A stretch of 43,765 nt of DNA from positions 1-43,765 of the forward strand of contig JANBPK010000043.1 of NCBI GenBank assembly GCA_027579435.1. Direction: 5' to 3'. Below the pieces are notes generated by a model. The model ran no database searches and was not told the origin of the DNA. It worked only from the letters and a program-made list of their open reading frames with translations. Origin of the DNA: Candolleomyces eurysporus. Its lineage: Eukaryota > Basidiomycota > Agaricomycetes > Agaricales > Psathyrellaceae. The translations under genes were made by a program, and so were the position numbers. Positions 33,861 through 43,765 of the stretch are shown here, piece by piece (positions within the stretch are counted from its first letter, which is position 1; every line of letters starts with the position of its first letter).

Positions 33861-34637
33861 TGGTCGGCGTCTTGCAGAAACCTTTCTAGCTTCCTGCCTC
33901 TACGTGAGACTAATGCATGTCTATCTCATTATTTAAATCTTATGATCTATCGACATGTGTACCATAGATTCACTTGTGCTTTGGTGAGTTCTGTCACATT
34001 CCGCCTTTTCATTGAAACTGACTTGACCCTTTTCAGCTTTGCCTCGTATGTCAAGAATTGGGGACGAGAACGACCAGGAGAAGTGTATTTTTAGCTGTAT
34101 CATTAGCGATTTGTACAACACCACCGTGCCGGTATTGCAATGCCATTAATCGACGATTCTACCGCACACCGAGACCACCTGAGAAGGGCCGAGACGAGAA
34201 AATGAGAAATTATATATATTTCGAACCAGTAATGAAATTGGCCTGTCTTGGTCTTGTTAAAGGCCCGAGATGGCCCTCAATAGCCAGGGATCGGACGAGA
34301 AATACTGTCCCATCTGGATAGCTCAGCGCGGTTTAGCACGGTCAGGCTCGGGATTTTCGTTTGGCAAAAATCCCGAGCTGAACCTCAATGGTCAGTGCTG
34401 GGCCGAGAGGGGGTTCTCACTGGGGTTTATCTCGTAATTTGAGATCAAAATAAGTCCCGCCATATTGGGGTAAACATAAACGGCAAATGGCCTGAGCATT
34501 ATAATTAGCCCAATTGTCAACAACCCTCCGTGTGCGCCTCGCATTCGATATTCCCAATCTTAACTTCGCTTCATCGCTCATGTCGTATTGATGGTAAAAG
34601 CTTGTTTTTGAGGAAATAATAGAAGAACAGTCGAAGG
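33861..34637. other. Intergenic with imperfect direct repeats and a strong hairpin
   Basis: No gene seen. Two related 37-nt segments starting CCCGAG lie at 34264-34300 and 34372-34408, 108 nt apart. Between them is an inverted repeat: TCAGGCTCGGGATTTT (34342-34357) pairs with 34367-34381 around a 9-nt loop, with one bulged base. It might be a small mobile-element remnant or the edge of one. Confidence 0.5.
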
Positions 34638-36330
34638 CTAAACAATTGGTTTTTCCCTATCATCGCGCCCCACTGGTGGCTCCGCCCTGTCCCCAGCCCA
34701 AGTTTCGCTCATCCCCTCACATTCAGTCTCTTCCAATGACGCCACTGGGGAGTTAAACAAGATGCCGGAGATTACTGTCTGCACCGAATGATCGCCAACG
34801 GTTCTCATTTGCAGGAGCAGTCGGTTGGATAAAATGGGGGTCACAAGCCGGTTCAACCTGTATGCCGATTGAAATCAGGGAAGAATGGAAAGTAGCTTCG
34901 CCATGTCACATACATGGTCATGATCCCGTAGGTCTGCCTAACCCGCTCCACAGGAGTCCTGGTGATTGCTTCTGCCAGAAGAATCGCTAATTGTTGTAGA
35001 GCAGTTGAAGGACAGTTCAGGGTTGGGGAATATAAAATGATACACACCAATGACTGTCAAGTAGTATATCCCACCTTCTTCCCGAATAGTGTTGATCAAG
35101 CTGTTTTTTTGCCTCCGATACCGTACAAGCAGCGTTGTAAGACCAATTAGTGCGCTCACTGGGTGTATGAGTGGCTCGAGTTAGTTACTGGTCACCATCG
35201 TTGAACGTATACGCGATGAATTTCCACTCACGAGTTGCCCATGCGAGCTTGATATAAGACACAACGGCAACAGCCGCCTGAGCCTTTACTTCTGAGGCAC
35301 TATAAGCACAGGTGTACCCTAGAGTCTGCATAAAATCGATGGGTCGAACGGCTATATTCAGGGTGGGTTCACCTTCAGCTTAAGATGAATCTACAGGGTC
35401 ACTATTCACCTTTCCACGAAGTCAATTCGATCAGCATCAGCACGAGACAGGATATGGCGAAGGTCTGATATCAGAGAGTGAGTGATTAGCGTTTGAACCC
35501 ATCACTGAGCTTACCGCAAAGATGGCCATGAGGATGGCGAGATATCTTCTTTTGGCGCCGAGAAGAGCATACATGCAAAGCCAGAGAGACGCTTAACAGT
35601 GAGTCCTTCAGAGTCGATCAAACCCTCCTTTGAAGAGACTAGGTGGCTCACCTTCGGCCGCAATGATGGATAAGAAAGGCATCACTTGGAGTTTGGTCAG
35701 TATACGGCGGGGAAAGCCAGACCTTCAAATTGGACGAACGGTTAATCAGAAGTAGAGAAGCTTTGCACATCTGTGTCCAGTCATCAGGATCTAGAATTAC
35801 TTTTACGATAGAGGCAGGTGAGCTTACCTTCAACGGGAGCATTACATAGAGTGGTCTATCACCTGGATATCACAGTGAGTATGGGTCCAAATCTGGAAAA
35901 AAGCATGATCACGTACGCAGAAAATCGAACACTACCGAGCCAAGCATCGCATACCTCGTTACCAAAAACAAGATCTTCCCGGTTCCCCATTTCTCCGGCC
36001 AGATTCTGTTGACTTCGTCGTCGAGGGTGGTGGAGTAGTGATACACCTGAAGAGGATACTGAGTTTAATACAGTCATCGGCTAGATCCAGTTAGTTCCAG
36101 AAATGAATTCACATAGGCCGTATCGAAGGACACTGTTTGGATTACTTGGGTGAGCAGAGAGCCGTCCCATCCAAAAAGTCTGTGCAGAATGTCACTCACA
36201 AGACACTTTCTGAAGTGGAGAGTCAGTCAGGATATTGCCGTCGAAAGGTCTGAGCACGAATGGTGCGGCAACATACCTCTAGAATCTGCTTTTCGACAAA
36301 GTATCTGTACCAATGCTGAATATCCGACAT
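34638..36330 (-). CDS. DUF6533-type multi-pass membrane protein
   Basis: The 5' half is clear: exons 36330-36277, 36209-36200, 36132-36113, 36046-35917 and 35862-35828, all phase-consistent. They give MSDIQHWYRYFVEKQ, then YHYSTTLDDEVNRIWPEKWGTGKILFLVTRYA. The TLDDEVxxIW...KWxxGKxLFLxxRY pattern is the signature of DUF6533, the N-terminal domain of a large agaricomycete family with about seven membrane segments and no known function. Later blocks fit the family: LCMYALLGAKRRYLAILMAIF (about 35580-35521), RRQKNSLINTIREEGGIYYLTVI (about 35120-35050) and the end TPILSNRLLLQMR, closing at TAG 34640-34638. Middle exons between 35828 and 35580 I could not resolve with certainty. It is unrelated to the repeated cluster. 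Confidence 0.78.
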
Positions 36331-37864
36331 GATGGCAGGTGGGGCTTTAAAGGATGTGGAGTCGTTTAGTGCACTACCAATAGACGGAATGAAGCAGTAT
36401 GCAGGATGAGCTTTCTCGGGCTAGCGCTTGGAGGTTTCCAAGCGTAAAATGAACACTATTTAAAGCAGACGGAAAGAGGCAGGGAATAGATGAAACAATA
36501 CTGCTGTGGTGATAATGAGGTGATGCGCATTTTGCACTTGAATAGCTCATCAAACAAAGTCGAATCTGTGTGTTTGATCGTCGCTCGATCCAATGCTTCC
36601 CCAAATGGATAGACGAGCCTAGGCGCTTGTCGATTGTCCGTTTTCAATTAATCGGTCTTATGAGCTCTGGGCATTCCAAGGGGAGGAGGGCAGAAGGCAA
36701 TGAATGGTACGGGTCCGCACTGTCTGGCGACCAACAGGCCAAGGGTAGGCATTTCTGACCTCTAGATAGGTCTCCTGATCTCCGTGATTGATTGACACTG
36801 AAATAGCTCCTAGTACGTTTTCGTGCGGTTACAATAGAACCACCTTCATTGTCTATCATCGTTTCAACACTACATACGTTGCTACCGAACGTATCACGTT
36901 GTGGCGGAGACCCGTTTATACCCCTTGGATCGCAGCGATCAATCAGGGGTTAATGCCGATCACTGGGGGCTGTGAGGCATGTCTTCACACACGCACACTT
37001 AATAGGCAACAATTGGGCGCGGACTGGACATAGCACTAGGAAGACAGGCACCCAGTCGACTGCATAGATCTCAACCCAGACTCACCCTTGCGGGTGCCTC
37101 GAGAATCAGTGCCGTCCCTTCTAGAGTATGCATAATGCAGTGCCGCGCGGCCTATTACTTAGAACTAGGAGAAGCGCCAAGACAAGTATAAACCTCGAGA
37201 TCCTCGATGATCTCTGCTGTAGATAGATACATGAGATGTGATGTGATGTCAATCTCCTGATCATCCTAGCAAGGTCGTACTACATTTTTAAGATGTACGA
37301 AGCGTCTTTATCTAGAACTAGTACAGCCTGGGGCAAGTTATGATCAACTGCGTTGGTGTTTTATTGGCAACAAGCTGGTCACTGTATCAGATTAGTAATT
37401 CCCTCCGGTGTCCATTGTTTCAAAAGCACGATTCAGAAGTGGTAGTATTGCCATTGGTATGGGAGGTTTTCAATTTCATAGAACGCCCGGCAGGGTCCAG
37501 TTTCAATCTTTCCTTGAATACACCAAGATTGACTCGTTCGGAAACATGAGTCATGCTCAGGAACCTCAGGTTGGGCGGTATGAGGGATCTCAAACAAATG
37601 TACAAGCTCCACTACTTAACGAGATCAACTACGATGATTTCAGTAAGGTGGATTTATGGTTTCGTCGCTTGCTGTAAGATCTGCTACCGTCAAGCAGCAG
37701 TGATACAAGACTGAATCTTTCAAGCACCATTGGGCGGTGATAAAGCAACATCCGTCCATTCATCCATATTTCTACATACGAATCTTACATGTGTTTAAAA
37801 CTTCGCAGCGTACTAAGCCCCATGCTACTAGACAATCCGTACTTCTTCAACCTCTGTCCCTTTT
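36331..37864. other. 1.5 kb intergenic, no confident gene
   Basis: A perfect 8-bp hairpin, CGCTTGGA with a GGTT loop, lies at 36425-36444, about 95 nt before the start of the DUF6533 gene. An open frame at 37408-37677 has no recognised family. The right end holds the 3' UTR of the AA9 gene. Confidence 0.45.
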
Positions 37865-39325
37865 TCAGTTTCCACCGGTCCAGCTATATATACCAAAAAC
37901 GAAAACGAATAAGTAAAGTGGCCGAATACGGGGTTGGTTATTGAGCCCGAGCGATGGGAGAGAAAGCGACGTACACTTCGGGTCCAGGAATCGGGTACGG
38001 CTACATCAACAACCACGTCAGCTCATCTTCCTCAAGAGTAGAGGAGCAGCTAGACTTACAGGGAGCTCTCCAATGATATACAAGTTATACACAATGCCTA
38101 CGTACGACAGAGGTAGCAGCAATTACTAACTCGCGATAAATGGTGAATGGTAGGTAGATTTGAACGCACCGGGGGTCTCAGCCGTATAAGCTCCGGGGAA
38201 CGAAACGAGGTCTTTGTCTTCGGGGAGAGCGGTGCCGTTGCCCGTTACTTTGACCTGGATACAGCTCGGGTAGGCTTGGACGCCTGGGTATTTGGTGGCG
38301 ACGTGTAACGCCAGTCTATGATATCCTCAGTATGAACGACTATTACGTTGGAGAATGAACTCGGCAGCATTTGAATGGACTGGGATCGGGGCGGGAAAGA
38401 ACAAAGAAAGAGCGAGGACGCAGAGGGGAAGGGCATTCGATGGAAAGAGGAATGCAGAGATAGAGGTAGATGTAATGGGAGGAAGAGCGAGAGAAAGAGG
38501 GAGGACGACATACATCTCGTGCCGAATCAAATACTGTCCCGCCTTCAAATTCGGCGGGATCCTCACAGTCCACGGTTTGAGCTTGGGCAACGCAAGGCTA
38601 TCGGATGCCCACGTCCCGTCTTCGTACTTTCCTGCGTGATCGATCTTGAACCACACTTTTCTACATGGATGAATGAGTCAATTGAGGTTGGGAGGAATGA
38701 ACATTACACTTACTCTTTCTCAGGCGCCCAGTCCCTGACATCCTCCTGATCGGGTACCCTGGCCATATACGTCAGCACCGGGCCCGTATGCCCGTTTGGC
38801 CATTGAGTCCAGTTGAAAGAGACGGTATCGCCTGAGGCGATGGTTCCGACGAGGGAGGCGGGGGCGCTGCCGCCACCGGAGCGGCCGTGGCATTGGATAC
38901 TGAAAACGGCTGGAGTCAGTGAGGGTCATCTTGGTGAAGACACAGAGGACGGAGAAATGGAAGTCCAAGAGAAGGAACTGAAGGACGCACTCGATGGAAG
39001 CAAGATCTTCGACAAGCCCTATGAACATCGCGAAATGAGGAGCTAGCCCGAGAGCAAATAGCGTTCGTCACTGACAGTTATTAGGGATCTTACGCATAAT
39101 ACGCTTAGGCTGAGGGCATTCGTATCTAATGAAATATCACAATGTAAGATTCGTAGACCAGTAAGCTTGAAAATGGGCTGGGACATACGCGTCATCGGGT
39201 AAGTACCCGGTATACTTGGTGGAGCCAACCGTCACCTCCTGCACGTACCCGTGCGCTGCTACCTGTAGGATGGGAGACAGCGCTAGAGCGGTGAGAGCAA
39301 CGAGACTAGGAAGGAGTTGGATCAT
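37865..39325 (-). CDS. AA9 (formerly GH61) lytic polysaccharide monooxygenase, secreted
   Basis: Nine exons: 39325-39189, 39125-39076, 39018-38991, 38899-38714, 38660-38514, 38315-38170, 38097-38060, 38000-37975 and 37883-37865, 258 residues in frame. A signal peptide (about residues 1-22, ending VAA) exposes the N-terminal His of HGYVQEV, the first ligand of the copper histidine brace. The second ligand is in WPNGHTGPVLTYMAR. The axial Tyr and neighbouring Gln are in GVQAYPSCIQVKV. Other AA9 landmarks are RIMRKIP, VEDLASIDIQC, GDTVSFNWTQ, HEILALHVA and the end PIPGPEVWTGGN. The enzyme oxidatively cleaves cellulose or related glucans outside the cell. There is no linker or CBM1. The usual GNGP segment reads NNWL. 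It is typical of wood or litter decayers, and a TATA box lies upstream. Confidence 0.93.
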
Positions 39326-40423
39326 GGTGTCTTTGCTGAGATTATTGAGCAAGAAGAGTGAAATGGGATAGAAGAGGATGGAAGCGTCGAATTCGATCCT
39401 ATCGAAAACGACCCCCACTATGCATAGGCCTATTTATACCTTTCTAGTAGGCTAGCTAGAAAGAAATCAGGATAACCACAGCAGCTAGAAAAACTATTCG
39501 ATACGATTTCCAAAAATTTTGAGCATGGGTTAGCACGAGAAAGAGCATGAGACTGCGGCATAATTCAGCTTCGAAGAACGACCGAAGAGAAAGCTTGCGG
39601 GCAAGACGGTGATTGAGAACTAGGCCCTTTGAATTCGGGAAGGGCTCCCTCGTTCGCACAGAGTGTCTACACGGTGGATATTCGGTATGAGATGTGAAGC
39701 GAAGCCAGTACCAACGGTGCACGAGGACACACATATTCGTGCTCACGTACGAAGATGACGCAGAACCTCTTACGATGAACTCGGAGTCGGGGCCCAAAAA
39801 ACCAGGTTTGGAAATAATAGCTCGGCAGATGGTCTTGGTTCCTGAGGTCAGTAGATATGTACGTGGGGCTGGTGAGAGCCGATCTCTGAGCCAGGATTCC
39901 CCGTCGAGCCCGAAAAGGCCCAGATGTCGCCGTCCTGAGATTTTAATGGAGAGTCAACTCAGCTCAGAGTAAATGAAGCGCTAGACAGTGTTTGCGGAGC
40001 TGCTATTGATTAAACGTTTACTTGGAGAAGGCTGGACACGATGTGAGAGCATCATATGTATGAATATGTTCGGCCGCTCCTTCTTGGGTCGCGACTCTGA
40101 TATGTCGAAGGACGACGGGCTCAAAATTTACCAAAACCAGAGAATTGAGGATAATTTTTTTAGGGGTTTTAATCTCAACTAGACCTGCAGGCACGCCCTT
40201 TTCCTAGGTGGAGCCCATCGAACAAGTCTTTGAATTGCGGGAGATCTAGGCACTTTGATTTCGATGCAAGGGGTGGCTCAAGGTTAAGGTTACCTTCGGA
40301 ACCAAACATGCAAAAACATCGCCACACCTCGCCGTTCCCACTGCAGGTGGTCGTCCACAATGAAGACGTCGTGGACCACAATTCGACCGATACCACTCCC
40401 TAGTACGCACCGGCTAATTTCAA
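39326..40423. other. Promoter region of the AA9 gene and gene-free DNA
   Basis: Apart from the TATA box at 39431-39438 nothing is recognised. Open frames at 39694-39972 and 39988-40182 look random. Confidence 0.45.
39431..39438 (-). promoter_or_regulatory. TATA box of the AA9 gene
   Basis: TATAAATA on the minus strand lies 106 nt before the ATG at 39325, the usual distance for a fungal gene with a short leader. Confidence 0.6.
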
Positions 40424-40701
40424 CCGACATCTCTGCCTTTCATGCGCCTCGTCTTTGCTCAATTGCCCTAGTCCTCTACGTCCATCTGGTCCTCTAGTTC
40501 CTTCGAACACATGATGCAAAGCTTCTTTCAGTATTCAAGGGCAGGAAGAAACCACTCTCAATGTCGCGAGGCAAAGCCGTCGCTAAATCTGGGCTCTACG
40601 TCCCTCCTCTGGGCATGAAAAAAGGCAGGAGAAAAAGGAAAGGACGTTCCACAAACGAGGGAGCCGTCAGGGAGGGTAATGGAGCATCGCAGAACTGTTA
40701 G
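40424..40701 (+). pseudogene. TRIP4-like zinc-finger gene relic
   Basis: HLCLSCASSLLNCP...GPLVPSNT followed by a stop (40423-40512) matches LCLACGLVLC...GPLVPSNT of the gene at 10622, with a deletion inside the finger. After a break, SGLYVPPLGMKKGRRKRKG (40591-40650) matches GGLYVPPP plus the basic tail, ending at a TAG (40699-40701). The Glu-rich helix is missing. The second block starts at an ATG (40561) and could look like a tiny gene by itself, but its content is that of the tail. Confidence 0.6.
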
Positions 40702-42688
40702 GTACGCAACCTTGCTATATTCTTTTCTAATATATTCTGACGTGGGTCATGGACTTATCGATATCTCGCTTGCAGATCTTCATTCTTCCCTCTTCCGAAC
40801 GTAGCCCCCATCTCCCATTCGTGTAAATTACGCAACACAACAATGACGGAAATAGTTGGTGCTCAGTTGCTGCAAACCTGATCACTTGGTCGTTGGAGAT
40901 TGCAGCTCTGTATGTTTACCATTCTATCTCGACTTCGCTGACCGCTGAACATACGCCAAAGTCAAAGTCACGATCTCAACGCATCCTGACGGCGGATAGA
41001 ACGGGTGTGTTTGTTCCCTTGCTCTCTATCTCTCATTCTCACTCATCTAACATCTGATTCACATCCTTGCTCCACACTGAATCCCACTCGAATCTTCTGC
41101 ACACTTTTGTCGTCAATCTCGCCAAGTGACTCAGCTCAGAAGCTCGGTGCGAGAGGTCGTCTGACGAGGCCGAGAAACTGAGCCGAGTCGTGTACCTCTT
41201 CGTATCCACTCTGGGGTTTATGTCGTGCATCACTTCCCGGCGTGACCTATCTCTTTTACCCTTACTCGAGTGCTTGAAGGGCTAGATTAGTTGTCGAGAT
41301 TATCTCAACGGCATGTAAAGCATACGGTCATGGCGTGAGTCATTCACATCCCACCTTTGATCGCTTACATTTAATTTTTTGAAACTTCTTGTACCTGCTT
41401 TTAACCGTGTCGGTGCGTTCTCCGGCCATACCTCGATCCGACTGGCGGAAAGCTCGGGACGACGTAGACATGTGAGCGTTAACACTTACCCCGGACATAG
41501 CTCTCGTATGGTTTTCTCTTTGTGTTTCCTTTTTCTGGTTTATTAAGGGTGTTGCTTCTGCAAACCTCATGACTCCCTTGCTCTCCTGCATTTAATATTG
41601 TTAACTTCTACTTCGTTTAGCCGATCAGGTACGTTGCATGTTCCCAGTCTACCGTGGACTGATGGGAAGGACCCTCGAGTCCGTTTCCACGATTTATGCT
41701 TAATGTTCGACATTCCTTCAGTCTCCCACCTCATTGGATGCGACACAGTTTGTCTTCGCAGTGCACCACATAGTACCTCACTAAAGCGCAGTCACTCATT
41801 CCGGCACTCCACTGCGACGGAGGATGCAGTGTGCTTTAGATGTATCGACTGGATGTCTGACGATATTATCATGAATGCAACCACGATAACAAGTGGCACG
41901 CACGAATCGAAGTTTCAGTCCCCCACCTGATTAACAAATCTCACGTGTTGGCTTCTCTCACTATTTTCTTCCCAAACTCGGTGTTCTCAGCTCGCTCGGC
42001 AACATTTCCTGTGCGAAGTTTTCTCACCCATCTCAAGCGATCACGTTGAGTGTAGTGAAATACACTACGGCTCTCACCAGCTTATGAATCCTTCTTTTAT
42101 CACGGTGTGAATGCCTTCAGGCCAAATCCAATGTGGTCTTGCCAAATCAACGATTGTACACATGCACGAAAGCACATGCATTACTCTAAGGGGGTGGAAG
42201 TCGACATTATTTTCTCGCAGGCTTTGGATTCGCCGGTGGAGGCTTCGCTGCTGGAGTTTATACGCCTTGATTGTAGATGCCCGCGTGCCAGTATTACAGG
42301 CTTAGAATCGGCTGTTTTTTGTTGGGTCATTTCCCTAGGGTTCGCAGTATTGAGCTCCTCCTTGTTTGGAAGAACGAGGGCACCAGGGGAAGGTGTCGTG
42401 CCGTCTTACTTCTTTGGAGCAGCTTGCTTGACAGTGCCAACACGACGAACTTGGTCTCATAAGCTGCCTTTGTGACAGTGTTGATGGGCCCTTGAATTTC
42501 GCTCCAGCTTGTATGTTCAGCTCCGCTGAGAGCGCACTCGATGTTGGCGGAAACTGAACAGATGTCCTACAGTACTCTCGGGTCGCCGATCCAAGGGAGC
42601 GCGCTGCTGACACTCGGAGTGGAGACTTCCTTTAGTGTCCGCCTTGGGCCCTCTGTCATTCAACGGATTCGTATTCACGCCAGAATCA
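40702..42688. other. 2 kb intergenic, no gene seen
   Basis: Pyrimidine-rich stretches and short open frames (41598-41930, 42107-42475) without family signatures. The spacing from a zinc-finger relic to a DUF2235 relic is similar to that at 11605-14100. Confidence 0.45.
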
Positions 42689-43245
42689 GGTGACACCGTT
42701 TCCTCCGTCGGCATTGCAAGGGGAAAGCGGATTTACCTCTGTCTACCAAGGGCACGACTCACGTCTGCTACTTCCGACACGCTGTGGCGCTCGACGAGCA
42801 TCTGGCGACAAGACAAGACAAGACAATTCGGATCTGGATACGGCGACGGGGGGCGCAATCGGGAGAGCCGGTGCGAGGGCACGAGAGCTTCGTGTTTTCT
42901 GTCGCAATCTCGCCTGACGGCAAACACATTGTCTCTAGCTCATACGACCACACCATTCGAATCTAGGACTTGGAGGCGGGGGCGCAGGTGGGAAAGCTAC
43001 TGCGAAGGCACACAAATCCGGTGTATTCTGTCGCAATCTCGCCGGACGACAAGCACATTGTCTCTGGCTCTTACGACACGACAATTTAGATCTGGGACTT
43101 GGAGACAGGGGAGCAGGTGGGAGAGCCGCTCCAAAGACCCACCGACTGGGTGAAGTCTCGCAATCTTGCCGGGTGGTGAGCGGATCGTTTCGGGGGCAGA
43201 CGACAGCATTATCCGGATCTGGTTGTAGAAGGTATACTAGTTTGA
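42689..43245 (+). pseudogene. DUF2235-WD40 relic: catalytic-Asp segment fused directly to WD40 repeats
   Basis: After an intron-like acceptor, [13 protein letters not shown] and then [14 protein letters not shown] match the middle of DUF2235. At about 42797 the sequence jumps into the middle of a WD40 repeat (GDKTIRIW) through a short AGACA repeat (42806-42825). About three decayed repeats follow, including [22 protein letters not shown] and NPVYSVAISPDDKHIVSGS. Stops replace Trp of WD (TAG near 42964) and Arg of TIRIW (TAG near 43087), and a frameshift lies near 43160. The end ATCTGG..TAGAAGGTATACTAGTTTGA mirrors the IWNAEGILV end of the intact genes. The N-terminal half, the His motif and the helical module are gone. 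Confidence 0.87.
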
Positions 43246-43765
43246 AAGGGAAGTAGCCCCAATACTATACGCCGTCCGATGCCAATCTTTCATTATGTTC
43301 TGCGATAATCATTTCTTTGACCCTTTGGCCTCTTGGACATACTAATATGTTTCCCTCGTTTCTTCTTTCAAAGAATATATTTTCTTGCCTCATCTCTGTT
43401 AGTTACATTTAATGAATCGCTCGAATCGTTAACCAGGGATCCAAGCTGAATCATGGTCGATTCTTCGACGGTGTTGTAAGTGCTTCGGATCACGAGCACT
43501 ATTTACCTTTATTTGTACACCACTCGTCTTCTATTTCGTAGGGTATACATTCTGCAGTAGGGTACGATATATATCGATACGGACTTGGACTCAATCAATC
43601 ATTCCTTTTCACCCCCTCCTCGTCGTTACTCATAACAACAAGTTATGAGCCCCGGCTGTAACTGAATACCTCAGAAAGTAAAAGGCTTCGATCTCATCTC
43701 TCTCATCACCCTCCTATCTGTGATCGCGATCAATCAAACCTTATCGAAGAAATGGCTGACTCATT
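43246..43765. other. 3' edge of the window; possible start of another gene
   Basis: No gene is complete here. The last bases hold GAAGAAATGGCTGACTCATT, a good fungal start context (ATG at 43752), so a plus-strand gene may begin at the edge. Confidence 0.25.

Noticed and set aside
40561..40701. Small basic protein gene starting at the ATG at 40561
   Set aside because: Its content matches the tail of the TRIP4-like gene and the matching finger piece lies just upstream, so a relic is simpler.
42820..43230. CRISPR-like or satellite array
   Set aside because: The regular repeats are decayed 129-nt WD40 units, not spacer-separated repeats.

Overview
This is nuclear DNA of a filamentous basidiomycete, most likely an agaricomycete. 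The evidence is many short (about 50-90 nt) GT-AG introns, an AA9 lytic polysaccharide monooxygenase (LPMO), a DUF6533-type membrane protein, and two copies of a multi-pass membrane protein family of the kind expanded in agaricomycetes. The species cannot be told from the sequence. Single N characters and clustered one-base gains mark it as a draft assembly with consensus errors.

The window is dominated by one gene family that has duplicated and decayed in place. A member encodes an N-terminal DUF2235 hydrolase (related to bacterial Tle1-type phospholipases), a helical middle module, and a C-terminal seven-blade WD40 propeller. I see three full-length members: 3681-7262 (-), 14100-17963 (+) and 23719-26928 (+). 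There are also three relics: 1433-2622, 12622-13551 and 42689-43245. None shows an NTPase domain.

The second recurring element is a gene with an ASC-1/TRIP4-type C2HC5 zinc finger (Rqt4-like). One copy is near complete (10622-11605). Four more are pieces: 1-121, 2690-3298 (-), 28020-28498 and 40424-40701. Each DUF2235 locus has a zinc-finger copy nearby, so the two appear to have been duplicated together. The clearest case is 1-2622 against about 11489-13551.

The third recurring element is a multi-pass membrane protein (19714-21150 and 32423-33860) downstream of the second and third full-length DUF2235-WD40 genes.

Layout. 1-7262: relics plus the minus-strand DUF2235-WD40 gene. 7263-9567: no confident gene. 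9668-11605: a CHORD-like zinc protein followed by the TRIP4-like gene. 11606-17963: duplicated segment, truncated DUF2235 relic, full DUF2235-WD40 gene. 19714-21150: membrane protein. 23719-26928: third DUF2235-WD40 gene. 28020-33860: zinc-finger relic, long gene-poor stretch, second membrane protein. 34638-39325: DUF6533 protein and AA9 LPMO, both minus strand and unrelated to the cluster. 40424-43765: zinc-finger and DUF2235-WD40 relics.

My best reading of the cluster is a birth-and-death family of putative lipid-acting hydrolases fused to near-identical, variable WD40 repeats. This resembles fungal allorecognition or NLR-type WD40 proteins but lacks the NTPase switch. That role is inferred; the sequence shows only the architecture and the duplications.
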